NCBI GenBank assembly: GCA_963751955.1
Contig: CAVVWM010000002.1
Span: forward strand, 781,780 to 845,779
Direction: 5' to 3'
DNA length: 64,000 bases
Source of the DNA: JABDIY01 sp963751955
GTDB taxonomy: Bacteria; Actinomycetota; Acidimicrobiia; Acidimicrobiales; SZUA-35
The notes below the pieces were generated by a model. The model had not been told where the DNA came from. It did no database searches and saw only the letters and a list, made by a program, of their open reading frames with translations. Positions within the stretch are counted from its first letter, which is position 1. Every line of letters starts with the position of its first letter. This document shows positions 7,649-15,857 of the stretch, piece after piece. The position numbers and the translations under genes were made by a program.

Positions 7649-9589
7649 TTAGCTGCGGTTGGTCCGAATCAGTTCGTAGAGCTGTTCGATAATTGCGCCT
7701 ATGTCGTAGTCCTTGGGCGTGAAGATAGCTGCAACGCCGGCGGCTCGGAGCGGGTCGTGATCTTCGGGCGGCAAGATTCCGCCGACCACGATCGGTGCGT
7801 CGACGCCCTCGGCCCGGATGGCTTGCACGGTGGCGGGCACGAGCTCGAGGTGGCTGCCAGAAAGGATGCTGAGGCCGATGGCGTCAACATCCTCGTCGCG
7901 GGCCGCAGTTGCGATCTGTGCCGGTGTGAGGCGGATGCCCTGATAGATGACTTCCATCCCGGCGTCTCGGGCGGCGATCGCAATTTGCTCGGCGCCGTTG
8001 CTGTGACCGTCGAGACCTGGTTTGCCGACGAGCAATCGCGGCGGGCCCAGTGGGTCTGCCTTGATCCGTTCCGAGAGGTCCCGAAGCGTGCCACTGGTCG
8101 GCGGACTGCCCGTTCCGCTCACCCCTGTCGGAGCTCGGTATTCACCAAAGACTTCACGCAAACACTGAGCCCACTCGCCGGTGGTACCACCCGCCCGAGC
8201 AAGCTGGACAGTGGCAGGCATGATGTTGTCGCTGCCTGCGGCCGCAGCCGCCAAATCGGCGAGCGCCGCCTTGACAGCGTCGTTGTCTCGGCTGGCACGC
8301 CAGGCTTCGACGTCGGCGACCATCTCCGCCTCGACCGCCGGATCGACGATCAGAATGTTGTCGCCCTTACCCAACGGAGATTCTTCCGATTCGGTGAAGC
8401 TGTTCAAACCCACAACCGTCTGATCGCCTGACTCAATTCGCCGAATTCGGGCCGCATGGCTGTGGACCAAGCGGGCCTTGAGTTCCCCGATCGCTTGGAA
8501 GGCGCCGCCCATTTCCTGTACGTTTTCGAACTCCGCAAGCGTGGAATCCATGAGCTGCTTCGTCTTGGCCTCGATTACGTGCGAACCGTTGAAAATATCG
8601 TCATATTCGAGCAGGTCTGTTTCGTGGGCCAGAACCTGTTGCATCCGCAGCGACCACTGCTGATCCCAAGGCCGCGGTAAGCCCAATGCCTCGTTCCAGG
8701 CCGGCAGCTGCAGCGACCGGGCTCGTGCGTCGGCCGAGAGGGTCACTCCCAACATCTCCAGCACGATCCGTTGGACGTTGTTCTCGGGCTGCGCCTCGGT
8801 GAGTCCGAGGCTGTTCACCTGAACGCCGTACCGGAAACGTTTGGCCTTGGGATCCGTGATCCCGTAGCGCTCGGTGAGCAACCGGTCCCAGAGTTTGGTG
8901 AAGGCCCGCATTTTGCACACCTCCTCGATGAAACGAATCCCGCTGTTCACGAAGAAGCTGACACTTCCCACGATCTGCTCGAAGCGGTCGTCGTCGACCT
9001 GATCCGAAGCTCTCACGGCGTCGAGAATGTCGATTGCGGTCGCCAGCGAGTATGCGAGCTCTTGAACCGGCGTCGCTCCAGCCTCCTGAAGGTGGTAGCT
9101 ACACACGTTCATTGGGTTCCACAGGGGGACATGTTCAGCGCAGAAGGCGAAAAGATCGACGGTCAGGCGGCGACTGTGTTCGGGCCCGAAAATGAAGGTT
9201 CCTCGACTCAGGTACTCCTTGACGATGTCGTTTTGTGTTGTTCCTCGGAGGCCGCTCCACTGACTCCCTTGTTCCTCCGCAGCCACCAGATAGAGAGCGA
9301 GCAGCCATGGGGCCGGTGCGTTTATCGTCATCGACGTATTCATCTCGACCAGCGGTATTTGATCGAACAGTGCGGCCATGTTTCCCCGGTGGGCAATCGG
9401 CACTCCGACCTTGCCGACTTCGCCACGTGCGAGGATGTGATCGGGGTCGTAACCGGTCTGAGTTGGAAGGTCGAACGCAACCGAGAGACCGGTCTGCCCC
9501 TTCGAGAGGTTGGTTCGATAGAGCTGATTCGAAGCCGCTGCGGTGGAGTGGCCGCTGTAGGTGCGCATCATCCAGGGACGGGAAGTCAT
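7649..9589 (-). CDS. ecm: Ethylmalonyl-CoA mutase (MeaA-type, coenzyme B12-dependent)
   Basis: 646 residues from ATG 9589, which has an AAAGAAG ribosome-binding site; the longer frame to 9700 overlaps aat and adds no homology. The N terminus (RPWMMRTYSGHSTAAASN, then GLSVAFDLPTQTGYD) and the segment QVNSLGLTEAQPENN follow the Streptomyces MeaA/Ecm pattern rather than ordinary methylmalonyl-CoA mutase. The C-terminal cobalamin domain keeps DxHxxG with D527 and H529 (PGLDGHSNG). The enzyme interconverts ethylmalonyl-CoA and methylsuccinyl-CoA in the ethylmalonyl-CoA route for acetyl-CoA assimilation. Neighbouring hydroxyacyl-CoA dehydrogenase and PccB-like genes agree. No cobalamin riboswitch was seen. 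Confidence 0.87.
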   Translation of the reverse strand: MTSRPWMMRTYSGHSTAAASNQLYRTNLSKGQTGLSVAFDLPTQTGYDPDHILARGEVGKVGVPIAHRGNMAALFDQIPLVEMNTSMTINAPAPWLLALYLVAAEEQGSQWSGLRGTTQNDIVKEYLSRGTFIFGPEHSRRLTVDLFAFCAEHVPLWNPMNVCSYHLQEAGATPVQELAYSLATAIDILDAVRASDQVDDDRFEQIVGSVSFFVNSGIRFIEEVCKMRAFTKLWDRLLTERYGITDPKAKRFRYGVQVNSLGLTEAQPENNVQRIVLEMLGVTLSADARARSLQLPAWNEALGLPRPWDQQWSLRMQQVLAHETDLLEYDDIFNGSHVIEAKTKQLMDSTLAEFENVQEMGGAFQAIGELKARLVHSHAARIRRIESGDQTVVGLNSFTESEESPLGKGDNILIVDPAVEAEMVADVEAWRASRDNDAVKAALADLAAAAAGSDNIMPATVQLARAGGTTGEWAQCLREVFGEYRAPTGVSGTGSPPTSGTLRDLSERIKADPLGPPRLLVGKPGLDGHSNGAEQIAIAARDAGMEVIYQGIRLTPAQIATAARDEDVDAIGLSILSGSHLELVPATVQAIRAEGVDAPIVVGGILPPEDHDPLRAAGVAAIFTPKDYDIGAIIEQLYELIRTNRS

Positions 9590-9599
9590 AGGTCTTCTT

Positions 9600-10236
9600 T
9601 CAGGGATTGAGATGAGGTGGGGTAGATCGGTCAGGTGGGGCATTGAACTGACGTGGCGCGGGCTGGTCCAGCGCAGTAGCCAGCAGGCTCGCATAGTCAC
9701 CGCGGGTGAGGTCGAAAGCGCCGAGTGAAACCAGATGATCGGTGGTCCATTGGGTATCGATCACGGCGCCGGGAACGGTCTGCATCATTTCGTCGAGGGC
9801 TACCAACGCCACCTTGGATGCATCGGCCCGACGATGGAACATGGATTCGCCTGCGAAGAAGCCTCCGATCGAGACGCCGTAGAGCCCGCCGGCCAAACCG
9901 TCGGCGTCCCAGGCTTCGACGCTGTGGGCGTGGCCCGCATGGTGGAGTGCGGTGAAAGAATTCGATGATCGCCCGGTTTATCCACCCCATCGGACGGGCC
10001 GGATCCCCGCATGCGCTGATGACCTCAGGGAACGCGGAGTTGACGCGGATCTCGAATCGGCTCCTGGATCGCGCAAGTGACTTGGTGACTCTCAGATGGC
10101 CCGGCAGGAAGATCCCTCGGGGATTTGGGGAGAACCACGCGATCCGCCGACGTACGGGCATTGGGAAGTAGCCGGCCCGATAGGCGGCAATCAGTGAGTC
10201 GACCGACAGGTCGGCCGGAACGCGGATCATCTCCAC
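9600..10236 (-). CDS. aat: Leucyl/phenylalanyl-tRNA-protein transferase, with frame break
   Basis: The N-terminal frame gives AAYRAGYFPMPV, WFSPNPRGIFLP and GWINRAIIEFF; the rest of the family (HHAGHAHSVEAW, GGLYGVSIGGFFAGESMF, DASKVAL, IDTQWTTDHLVSLGA) is in the next frame. Removing one base near 9953-9958 restores a protein of about 211 residues. Aat adds Leu or Phe to N-terminal Lys/Arg of proteins destined for ClpS-ClpAP. GTG 10236 is the first recognised start, but the upstream frame WRFPPITELPAPV also looks like Aat, so the true start may be further up. Intact motifs on both sides suggest a sequencing indel more than decay. Confidence 0.8.
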
Positions 10237-10326
10237 CGGAGCCGGAAGCTCGGTGATCGGCGGAAATCGCCAATGCTGGGCTTCGGACCGCTGACGGATG
10301 AGAGACGTCCTTTACTCGTTGATTGC

Positions 10327-11184
10327 TCAGTCGTATGTGAAGAATCCCTGACCGCTCTTGCGTCCGAGGTGACCTTGCTCCACGAGTTCACAGAGTAGAG
10401 GTACGGGCTCGTAGTTGGAATCCTTGAACGCCTCGGCAAGTGTCTCCAAGATCGATACGGAGGTATCGAGCCCGACCAGATCGAGTAGCGCAAGCGGTCC
10501 CATAGGGAAGTTGCAGCCACCTTTCATCGCGACGTCGATGTCTTCGCGACTGGCGGTGCCCGCTTCGGCCATCCGGGCGGCATTGTTGAGGTACGGAAAC
10601 AAGAGAGCGTTCACCACAAACCCGGCACGGTCAAGAACCCGAACCGGAGACTTTTCACAGTCGGTCACGAACTGCATCACGGTTTCCACTGTCGCCTCGT
10701 CGCAGACATCGGGGACGATGACTTCAACGAGCTCCATCACATTGGCAGGATTGAAGAAATGGACTCCGCAAACCGAGGCTGGTCTGCTGGTTGTGATCGC
10801 CAACTCAGTCACCGGAAGGGTAGAAGTATTGGTGGCTAGGATCGCACCGGGCTTGCAAACCCGGTCGAGTTCGCCGAATACCTCGCGTTTGATATCGATG
10901 TCCTCGGCCACTGTTTCGATAACGAGATCGGCGCTGGCCAAATCGTCGTAGCTGAGCGTGGAGCCGATTCGGCTGCCGATCTCATCGGCCTCTTCCTGGG
11001 TCAGGCGTTCCTTCTTCACACGCCGGGCCAGCGACTTGGCAACGACAGAAATCGCCGAGTCTGCGCTGGCCTGGGAGCGAGCTTTGATGATTACGTCGTG
11101 TCCGGCACTGGCGGCGACGTCGGCGATTCCGCCCGCCATAATTCCGGATCCGACGATTGCCACGGTGGTCAAATTCGACTTCAT
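10327..11184 (-). CDS. hbd: 3-hydroxybutyryl-CoA (3-hydroxyacyl-CoA) dehydrogenase
   Basis: 285 residues, the standard length for single-domain NAD(P)-dependent 3-hydroxyacyl-CoA dehydrogenases. The dinucleotide-binding motif is GSGIMAGGIA near the N terminus. The family sequences ATNTSTLPVTELA, GVHFFNPANVMELVEV (with the catalytic His) and GFVVNALLFPYLNNA are all present, as is the C-terminal HLGRKSGQGFFTYD. It interconverts acetoacetyl-CoA and 3-hydroxybutyryl-CoA. Lying next to ecm, it may serve the first steps of the ethylmalonyl-CoA route, beta-oxidation, or both; sequence alone does not decide. Confidence 0.9.
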   Translation of the reverse strand: MKSNLTTVAIVGSGIMAGGIADVAASAGHDVIIKARSQASADSAISVVAKSLARRVKKERLTQEEADEIGSRIGSTLSYDDLASADLVIETVAEDIDIKREVFGELDRVCKPGAILATNTSTLPVTELAITTSRPASVCGVHFFNPANVMELVEVIVPDVCDEATVETVMQFVTDCEKSPVRVLDRAGFVVNALLFPYLNNAARMAEAGTASREDIDVAMKGGCNFPMGPLALLDLVGLDTSVSILETLAEAFKDSNYEPVPLLCELVEQGHLGRKSGQGFFTYD

Positions 11185-11282
11185 TACCGAACGGTAGCTT
11201 AGGAACCGGCTGGGGTGAAAGGGACTGAGGTCCCAAAGAGAACACGATCTGCTCAGACTCGGTGAACCGATCGATCGATTCT

Positions 11283-12134
11283 CTAACTTTCAGTGATCGT
11301 GACTGAAGTAACTACAACTTCTTGGGTTGGGGCCCCATCTGGGGACCCAAGAGCGTCAATCTCCATGACAACGTCCATGCCGGCGGTCACCTGCCCGAAT
11401 TTCGAGTAGAGGGGCGGAAGGTTCTCACCGTTCTCGCCACTGACTACGAAGAACTGTGAGCCGTTGGTGTTGACACCGCTGTTGGCCATTGCAACCGACC
11501 CGTTCTCGTACGCTCGGTCGGTCTCGGAATCTGGTGTGGGGAGCTCGTCGTCGAACTGATAGCCGGGATTGCCTATCCCCGGGGTCGGTCCAACGGCGTC
11601 GCCCCCCTGGACCACGAAGCCGGGGATGATGCGGTGGAAGGGCACTCCGTCGTAATAGTGATACCGCGCCAGCACAACGAAGTTGTTCACCGTATTCGGT
11701 GCGGATTCCGCGTCGAGTTGGATCGTGTAGTCACCTTCGGTGGTGGAAATCTCGGCGGTGTAGCTCTTTGTTGGGTCGATGCACAACGGTGGCGCTGACT
11801 CGAACGATGTGACGCGCTCAGATGACCCGTCTTCGGCTGGGCAGGGCGTCTCACCTGTGATCTCCGAGCCTGGTTCGGGAACGGTGATGATCACGGGTTC
11901 GATGTCGGCGACGGTGGTGGTGACTGCGTCTGGATCGATACCTGGATCTTCGATCACGGTCTCGTCCCCGCCTCCGGCAAATCGCACGAGGAGCACAAGG
12001 CTAAGGGCGAAAGCGCCAAGGATCGCGAACAGACCCAGCTGACTACGCCGCTTCTCAGTCTTCTTACTGCGCTCGAGTTCGGTCAAGCGAGCTTGGCGGT
12101 TGGCCTTCTGACGTTCGCGCTTCTCAGTACCCAC
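11283..12134 (-). CDS. Membrane-anchored cyclophilin-type peptidyl-prolyl isomerase
   Basis: From GTG 12134 (GTEKRERQKANRQ) the protein has a basic, charged N terminus, one membrane span near residues 33-53, an acidic Thr/Pro-rich linker and an extracytoplasmic cyclophilin domain. Hallmarks include VPFHRIIPGFVVQGGD, GSVAMANSGVNTNGSQFFV and YSKFGQVTAGMDVV, covering the catalytic Arg and the Phe/Gln residues. The basic N-terminal segment followed by a single span is common in actinobacterial PpiB-like proteins. Role: proline isomerisation during folding of exported proteins. An upstream in-frame start would add seven residues without improving the match. Confidence 0.88.
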   Translation of the reverse strand: MGTEKRERQKANRQARLTELERSKKTEKRRSQLGLFAILGAFALSLVLLVRFAGGGDETVIEDPGIDPDAVTTTVADIEPVIITVPEPGSEITGETPCPAEDGSSERVTSFESAPPLCIDPTKSYTAEISTTEGDYTIQLDAESAPNTVNNFVVLARYHYYDGVPFHRIIPGFVVQGGDAVGPTPGIGNPGYQFDDELPTPDSETDRAYENGSVAMANSGVNTNGSQFFVVSGENGENLPPLYSKFGQVTAGMDVVMEIDALGSPDGAPTQEVVVTSVTITES

Positions 12135-12265
12135 GGCGCAAAGATTACTGGTCAATCATCGCACTAAGGCGCAATGGCCTAGGTAACAGTGCCAGAGCCA
12201 TGCTCCGGCGATCGTGCGGGCAGTGTCTAGCGGCGAAGGCGCCGAGTGGGAAGGACAACGCCAAG

Positions 12266-12801
12266 CAGAAGCGTTTCTGCGCTCAGCGCCGCCGAACGAC
12301 AGGGACGAAGCGGCTTTGAGGGTTTGTTTGAGCGGCACGCGCTTTGCGGTTTTGACACCGCCAAGAAGAAGCGTTTCGGCGTTCAGCGCCGAAAGGCGGT
12401 AAGTGAGAAGGCGCTCAGCGCCGCCGAACGACAGGGACGCAGCAGCATCAAACGCCCGGGGATTTGTTTGAGCGGCACGCGCTTTGCGGTTTTGACACCG
12501 CCAGAAGAAGCGTTTCGGCGTTCAGCGCCGAAAGGCGGTAAGTGAGAAGGCGCTCAGCGCCGCCGAACGACAGGTACGTAGCGGCTTTGAGGGTTTGTTT
12601 GAGCGGCACGCGCTTTGCGGTTTGGACACCGCCAAGAAGAAGCGTTTCGGCGCTCAGCGCCGAAAGGCGGTAAGTGAGAAGGCGCTCAGCGCCGCCGAAC
12701 GACAGGGACGCAGCAGCATCGAACGCCCGGGGATTTGTTTGAGCGGAGCGAGTCCGGAGCGACCCAGAGCGAGGAACGAGCGCCGGCGAGCGGAGGCAAT
12801 A
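12266..12801. repeat. Array B: 132-bp GC-rich repeat, inverted copy of array A
   Basis: The word gccgaacgac recurs at about 12291, 12423, 12562 and 12694 (spacings 132, 139, 132). Units alternate between two variants, one with ctttgagggtttgtttgag and one with cgcccggggatttgtttgag. The distal end, including ttgagcggagcgagtccgg and gaggaacgagcgccggcg, touches the asd stop codon at 12802. It is the reverse complement of array A, which lies after pccB, so each array has the same orientation relative to the gene it follows. Confidence 0.9.
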
Positions 12802-13809
12802 TTAAAGCAACGCTGCGATCTGGATCGTGTTGAGAGCGGCACCCTTGCGCAGGTTGTCGCCCGAGCAAAACAATGCCAACCCGTGGGCAACTGTCTGGTC
12901 GCGGCGAATCCTGCCGACGATCGTGGGATCGATTCCCGCTGCCTTGAGAGGGGTCGGCACGTCATCGATGATCACCTGGGGTGCCTCGGAGAGAATCTCG
13001 TACGCCCGTTCCACTGTGATCGGTCGCTCGAATGATGCGTTGATCGACAGCGAGTGACCGGTGAAGACCGGCACCCGGACACAGGTACCGCTCACTCCTA
13101 GATTCGGCAGGTGCAGAATCTTGCGGCTCTCGTCGCGCAGCTTCTGCTCTTCGTTGGTCTCGAATGAGCCATCGTCTACGAGATCGCCGGCAAACGGCAG
13201 CACGTTGTAGGCGATCGTCTCAACGAAGGCCTCGGCAGGTCCGAGATCCACCGATCGGCCGTCGGTTGTGAGTGATCGCGCGTCGCCTCCTTTGGCGACC
13301 TGGCCGGCAAGTTCGTCAGAGCCCTTCACCCCGGCCCCGCTCACCGCCTGATACGTGCTCGCCACCATCGTGAGGAGCCCAGCCTCATCGTGCAGAGGTT
13401 TAATCACCGGCATTGCGGTCATGGTCGTACAGTTCGGGTTCGCGATGATGCCCTTGGGGCGATTGCCAATGTCATCGTCATTGACTCCGGCAACCACCAG
13501 GGGAACCTCGGGATCCATGCGGAAGGCCGAGGAGTTGTCGATGACCACCACACCTTGGGCGGCAACTTTGGGTGCCAGCGCAAGTGAGGTGGAACCTCCG
13601 GCGGAAAAAAGGGCTGCGTCAAGGCCGGAGTAATCGGCGGTGGCGGCGTCTTCCACGGTCAGTGGTGTTCCGTCGAAGTCGATCGTGGACCCCGCACTCC
13701 GAGAGCTCGCGAACAGTCGCAGTTGATCGATAGGGAGGATGTTGGTTTGGAGGATGTCGAGCATCACTCGACCGACCTGACCGGTCGCTCCGACGATTCC
13801 TAGTTTCAT
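12802..13809 (-). CDS. asd: Aspartate-semialdehyde dehydrogenase
   Basis: 335 residues. The N terminus KLGIVGATGQVGRVML is the NADP-binding GATGxVG motif; the active-site Cys lies in NPNCTTMTAMPVIKPLH; the C-terminal region around GTCVRVPVFTGHSL and the GAALN end are typical. It reduces aspartyl phosphate to aspartate semialdehyde for Lys, Met and Thr synthesis. It is divergent from lysC, which makes its substrate, with about 114 bases between their starts that should hold both promoters. Confidence 0.94.
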   Translation of the reverse strand: MKLGIVGATGQVGRVMLDILQTNILPIDQLRLFASSRSAGSTIDFDGTPLTVEDAATADYSGLDAALFSAGGSTSLALAPKVAAQGVVVIDNSSAFRMDPEVPLVVAGVNDDDIGNRPKGIIANPNCTTMTAMPVIKPLHDEAGLLTMVASTYQAVSGAGVKGSDELAGQVAKGGDARSLTTDGRSVDLGPAEAFVETIAYNVLPFAGDLVDDGSFETNEEQKLRDESRKILHLPNLGVSGTCVRVPVFTGHSLSINASFERPITVERAYEILSEAPQVIIDDVPTPLKAAGIDPTIVGRIRRDQTVAHGLALFCSGDNLRKGAALNTIQIAALL

Positions 13810-13923
13810 GAGGAAGATGATACGCCCGCGGCGCTGTTTCGGGCCGGTGATTTCGGCCTCATGCGATCAGAGTGAAGTACGTCAACCCCACGGTGGGACT
13901 GCAAACCGAGGCAATACGATTAC

Positions 13924-15153
13924 ATGGTGCGTGTCGTCCAGAAGTTCGGCGGAACCTCCGTAGCCGATCCCGATCGGATTCGAGCGGTTGCTGATCACGT
14001 AGCCCGCTGTCAGCGACGGGGGATGGAGGTGATCCTTGTCGTTTCTGCCATGGGAAAGGAGACCGATGAGTTGCTCCGCATGGCCCACGACGTTTCCAAG
14101 GTGAGACCCGGAAGAGAAATGGACATGTTGATCACTGCGGGGGAACGCAAAGCCTGTGCCCTGATTTGTATGGCCTTGGCGGATCTGGACGTCGAGGCGT
14201 CGTCGTTCACTGGCAGCCAAGCCGGATTCAACACCGATCGAAATCACGAGAATGCAAAGATCCTGGAAATCACGCCGATACGTATTGAAGAAGCGCTCTC
14301 CAAGGGCATCGTGCCCGTCGTTGCCGGAAGCCAAGGCGTTTCGTCTGATCGGGACGTTACGTTCCTGGGACGCGGCGGCTCTGACACCACAGCGGTGGCC
14401 TTGGCTCAGGTCTTGGGTGCCGAGATGTGCGAGCTCTATACCGACGTCTCTGGCGTCTTCTCCGCCGACCCTCGGGTGGTGAACACCGCCCAAAAGATGA
14501 GCCGGATCACCTTCGATGAGCTTCTCGAAATGACGGCCACTGGCTGTCCAAAGCCGGCCATGCGCTCGGTCGAGGTGGCCCACAACTACGGAGTCCCGCT
14601 TCACATCCGGTCTGCCTTCACCTGGGAGCCGGGCACGCTTGTTGTTCGCGACTACACAAACGAGGAGGCCGCCATGGAGCGCCCCATCATCCGCGCCGTC
14701 ACCCACGATCTATCCGAGGCGAAGGTAACAGTGGTAAATGTTCCCGATGAGCCCGGCGTGTCTGCCGAACTGTTTCGAGCGCTAGCCGAGGCTGAGGTAA
14801 ACGTAGACATGATCGTGCAAAACGTCAGCGAAAGAGGTCGGACCGACATCTCTTTTACGGTTCCCAGCGACGACGTCGACCGCACACGTGCGCTTCTCGA
14901 AAGTGACGTGCTCAGGAAAATCGGCGCAGACCGAGTCAGCACCGACGAAGCGATTGGTCGCGTGTCCGTCGTGGGGGCAGGCATGAAGTCGAACCCCGGG
15001 GTCGCTGCCACCATGTTCGAGACGTTTGCCAAAAACGGCATCAACATCGAAATGATCTCGACAAGTGCGATTCGCATCAGCTGTGTGGTGGCTGCGGATC
15101 GGGCCGAGGAATCGGTTCAGTTCCTGCACCGCGCGTTCGGACTGGATACCTGA
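13924..15153 (+). CDS. lysC: Aspartate kinase with C-terminal ACT domains
   Basis: 409 residues, close to the roughly 420 of actinobacterial aspartokinases. The kinase domain begins VQKFGGTSVADPDRIR and contains SSFTGSQAGF, FLGRGGSDTTAVALA and ELYTDVSGVFSADPR. Two ACT repeats follow (KVTVVNVPDEPGVSAELF and RVSVVGAGMKSNPGVAATM), the usual site of feedback control by Lys and Thr. A TACGAT hexamer at 13915-13920 sits immediately before the ATG, so transcription may begin at or near the start codon. An internal start for a separate beta subunit is possible, as in other actinobacteria, but was not resolved. Confidence 0.94.
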   Translation: MVRVVQKFGGTSVADPDRIRAVADHVARCQRRGMEVILVVSAMGKETDELLRMAHDVSKVRPGREMDMLITAGERKACALICMALADLDVEASSFTGSQAGFNTDRNHENAKILEITPIRIEEALSKGIVPVVAGSQGVSSDRDVTFLGRGGSDTTAVALAQVLGAEMCELYTDVSGVFSADPRVVNTAQKMSRITFDELLEMTATGCPKPAMRSVEVAHNYGVPLHIRSAFTWEPGTLVVRDYTNEEAAMERPIIRAVTHDLSEAKVTVVNVPDEPGVSAELFRALAEAEVNVDMIVQNVSERGRTDISFTVPSDDVDRTRALLESDVLRKIGADRVSTDEAIGRVSVVGAGMKSNPGVAATMFETFAKNGINIEMISTSAIRISCVVAADRAEESVQFLHRAFGLDT

Positions 15154-15208
15154 CATCACCCCGACAGGTATCGACCTCACTGCATCCGCGGGCGTTTCCG
15201 ATCATGAG

Positions 15209-15733
15209 TTGATCGAACATCTTGCAGAAGTCATAGCCGACGCTGCGGTTCCCACGTGCATCGTGTCATCACGCCCGGTGAAGCCCCTCAATGCCCACGT
15301 CGATCGCGTTCTCAAAGCAAACTCGGAGAGCGCATCAGCGGTCACTGCAGATCGACTACAAGACCTGCCCGAGTGGATCCAATCTCAAGATGGACCAGTG
15401 ATGATCATCTCGTATCTGTCGTTGTGGCGACGAACTGCGTCGATGCCTGTGGTTGCTGCGCTGGGAGAGGTTGCGCCTGTCGGCACAAGGTTCGTATTTG
15501 TCGAACCAACCCTCGCCGTCGGGATCTCATCGATCGTCCAGAGAATGGCTCGGCCCCTGTTCACACGCCGCCTCGGGCTTTCGTTTCACCGCGACATCCC
15601 GGCCTTTCTCCGGTCTGCTGGCTGGCAGTTGACCACGGTCAAGCGAGTGTCAGTTGGAGCGCCGGCATCTCTCATGACCTTTGCGGTTGGCGAGGCACGG
15701 AAATACGAGACGCGGCCTCGCGCCCGGCGGTAG
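15209..15733 (+). CDS. Hypothetical protein, weakly methyltransferase-like C terminus
   Basis: The frame is open from inside lysC to 15733. Starts that avoid a long overlap are few; TTG 15209 (LIEHLAEVIADA) is the first after the lysC stop, while GTG 15065 or 15083 would overlap lysC by 70-90 bases. The C-terminal half (GTRFVFVEPTLAVG, then LSFHRDIPAFLRSAGWQLTTVKRV) resembles the end of class I methyltransferases, where a beta strand and an Asp-rich loop precede the last hairpin, but the glycine-rich SAM motif is absent. It could be a truncated or divergent methyltransferase or something unrelated. Confidence 0.5.
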   Translation: MIEHLAEVIADAAVPTCIVSSRPVKPLNAHVDRVLKANSESASAVTADRLQDLPEWIQSQDGPVMIISYLSLWRRTASMPVVAALGEVAPVGTRFVFVEPTLAVGISSIVQRMARPLFTRRLGLSFHRDIPAFLRSAGWQLTTVKRVSVGAPASLMTFAVGEARKYETRPRARR

Positions 15734-15857
15734 GCACTACTGCCCCTTCGGTTGGCGATGATCTGCTGCTGCAATGCCAACACGGAGTATTCCGCCCGCC
15801 GCTCTGAAACCGCACATGCAAATTCCGCTCTCCAACTGGGTTTGGCCCGATCGATTC

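Noticed and set aside
12266..12801. Possible CRISPR array
   Set aside because: The whole 132-base period is repeated, with no alternation of short repeats and unique spacers, and there are no cas genes nearby.
15774..15857. Upstream ATG for the 15858 metalloprotease-like gene
   Set aside because: It would place 28 extra residues before a complete signal peptide, and there is no ribosome-binding site in front of it.
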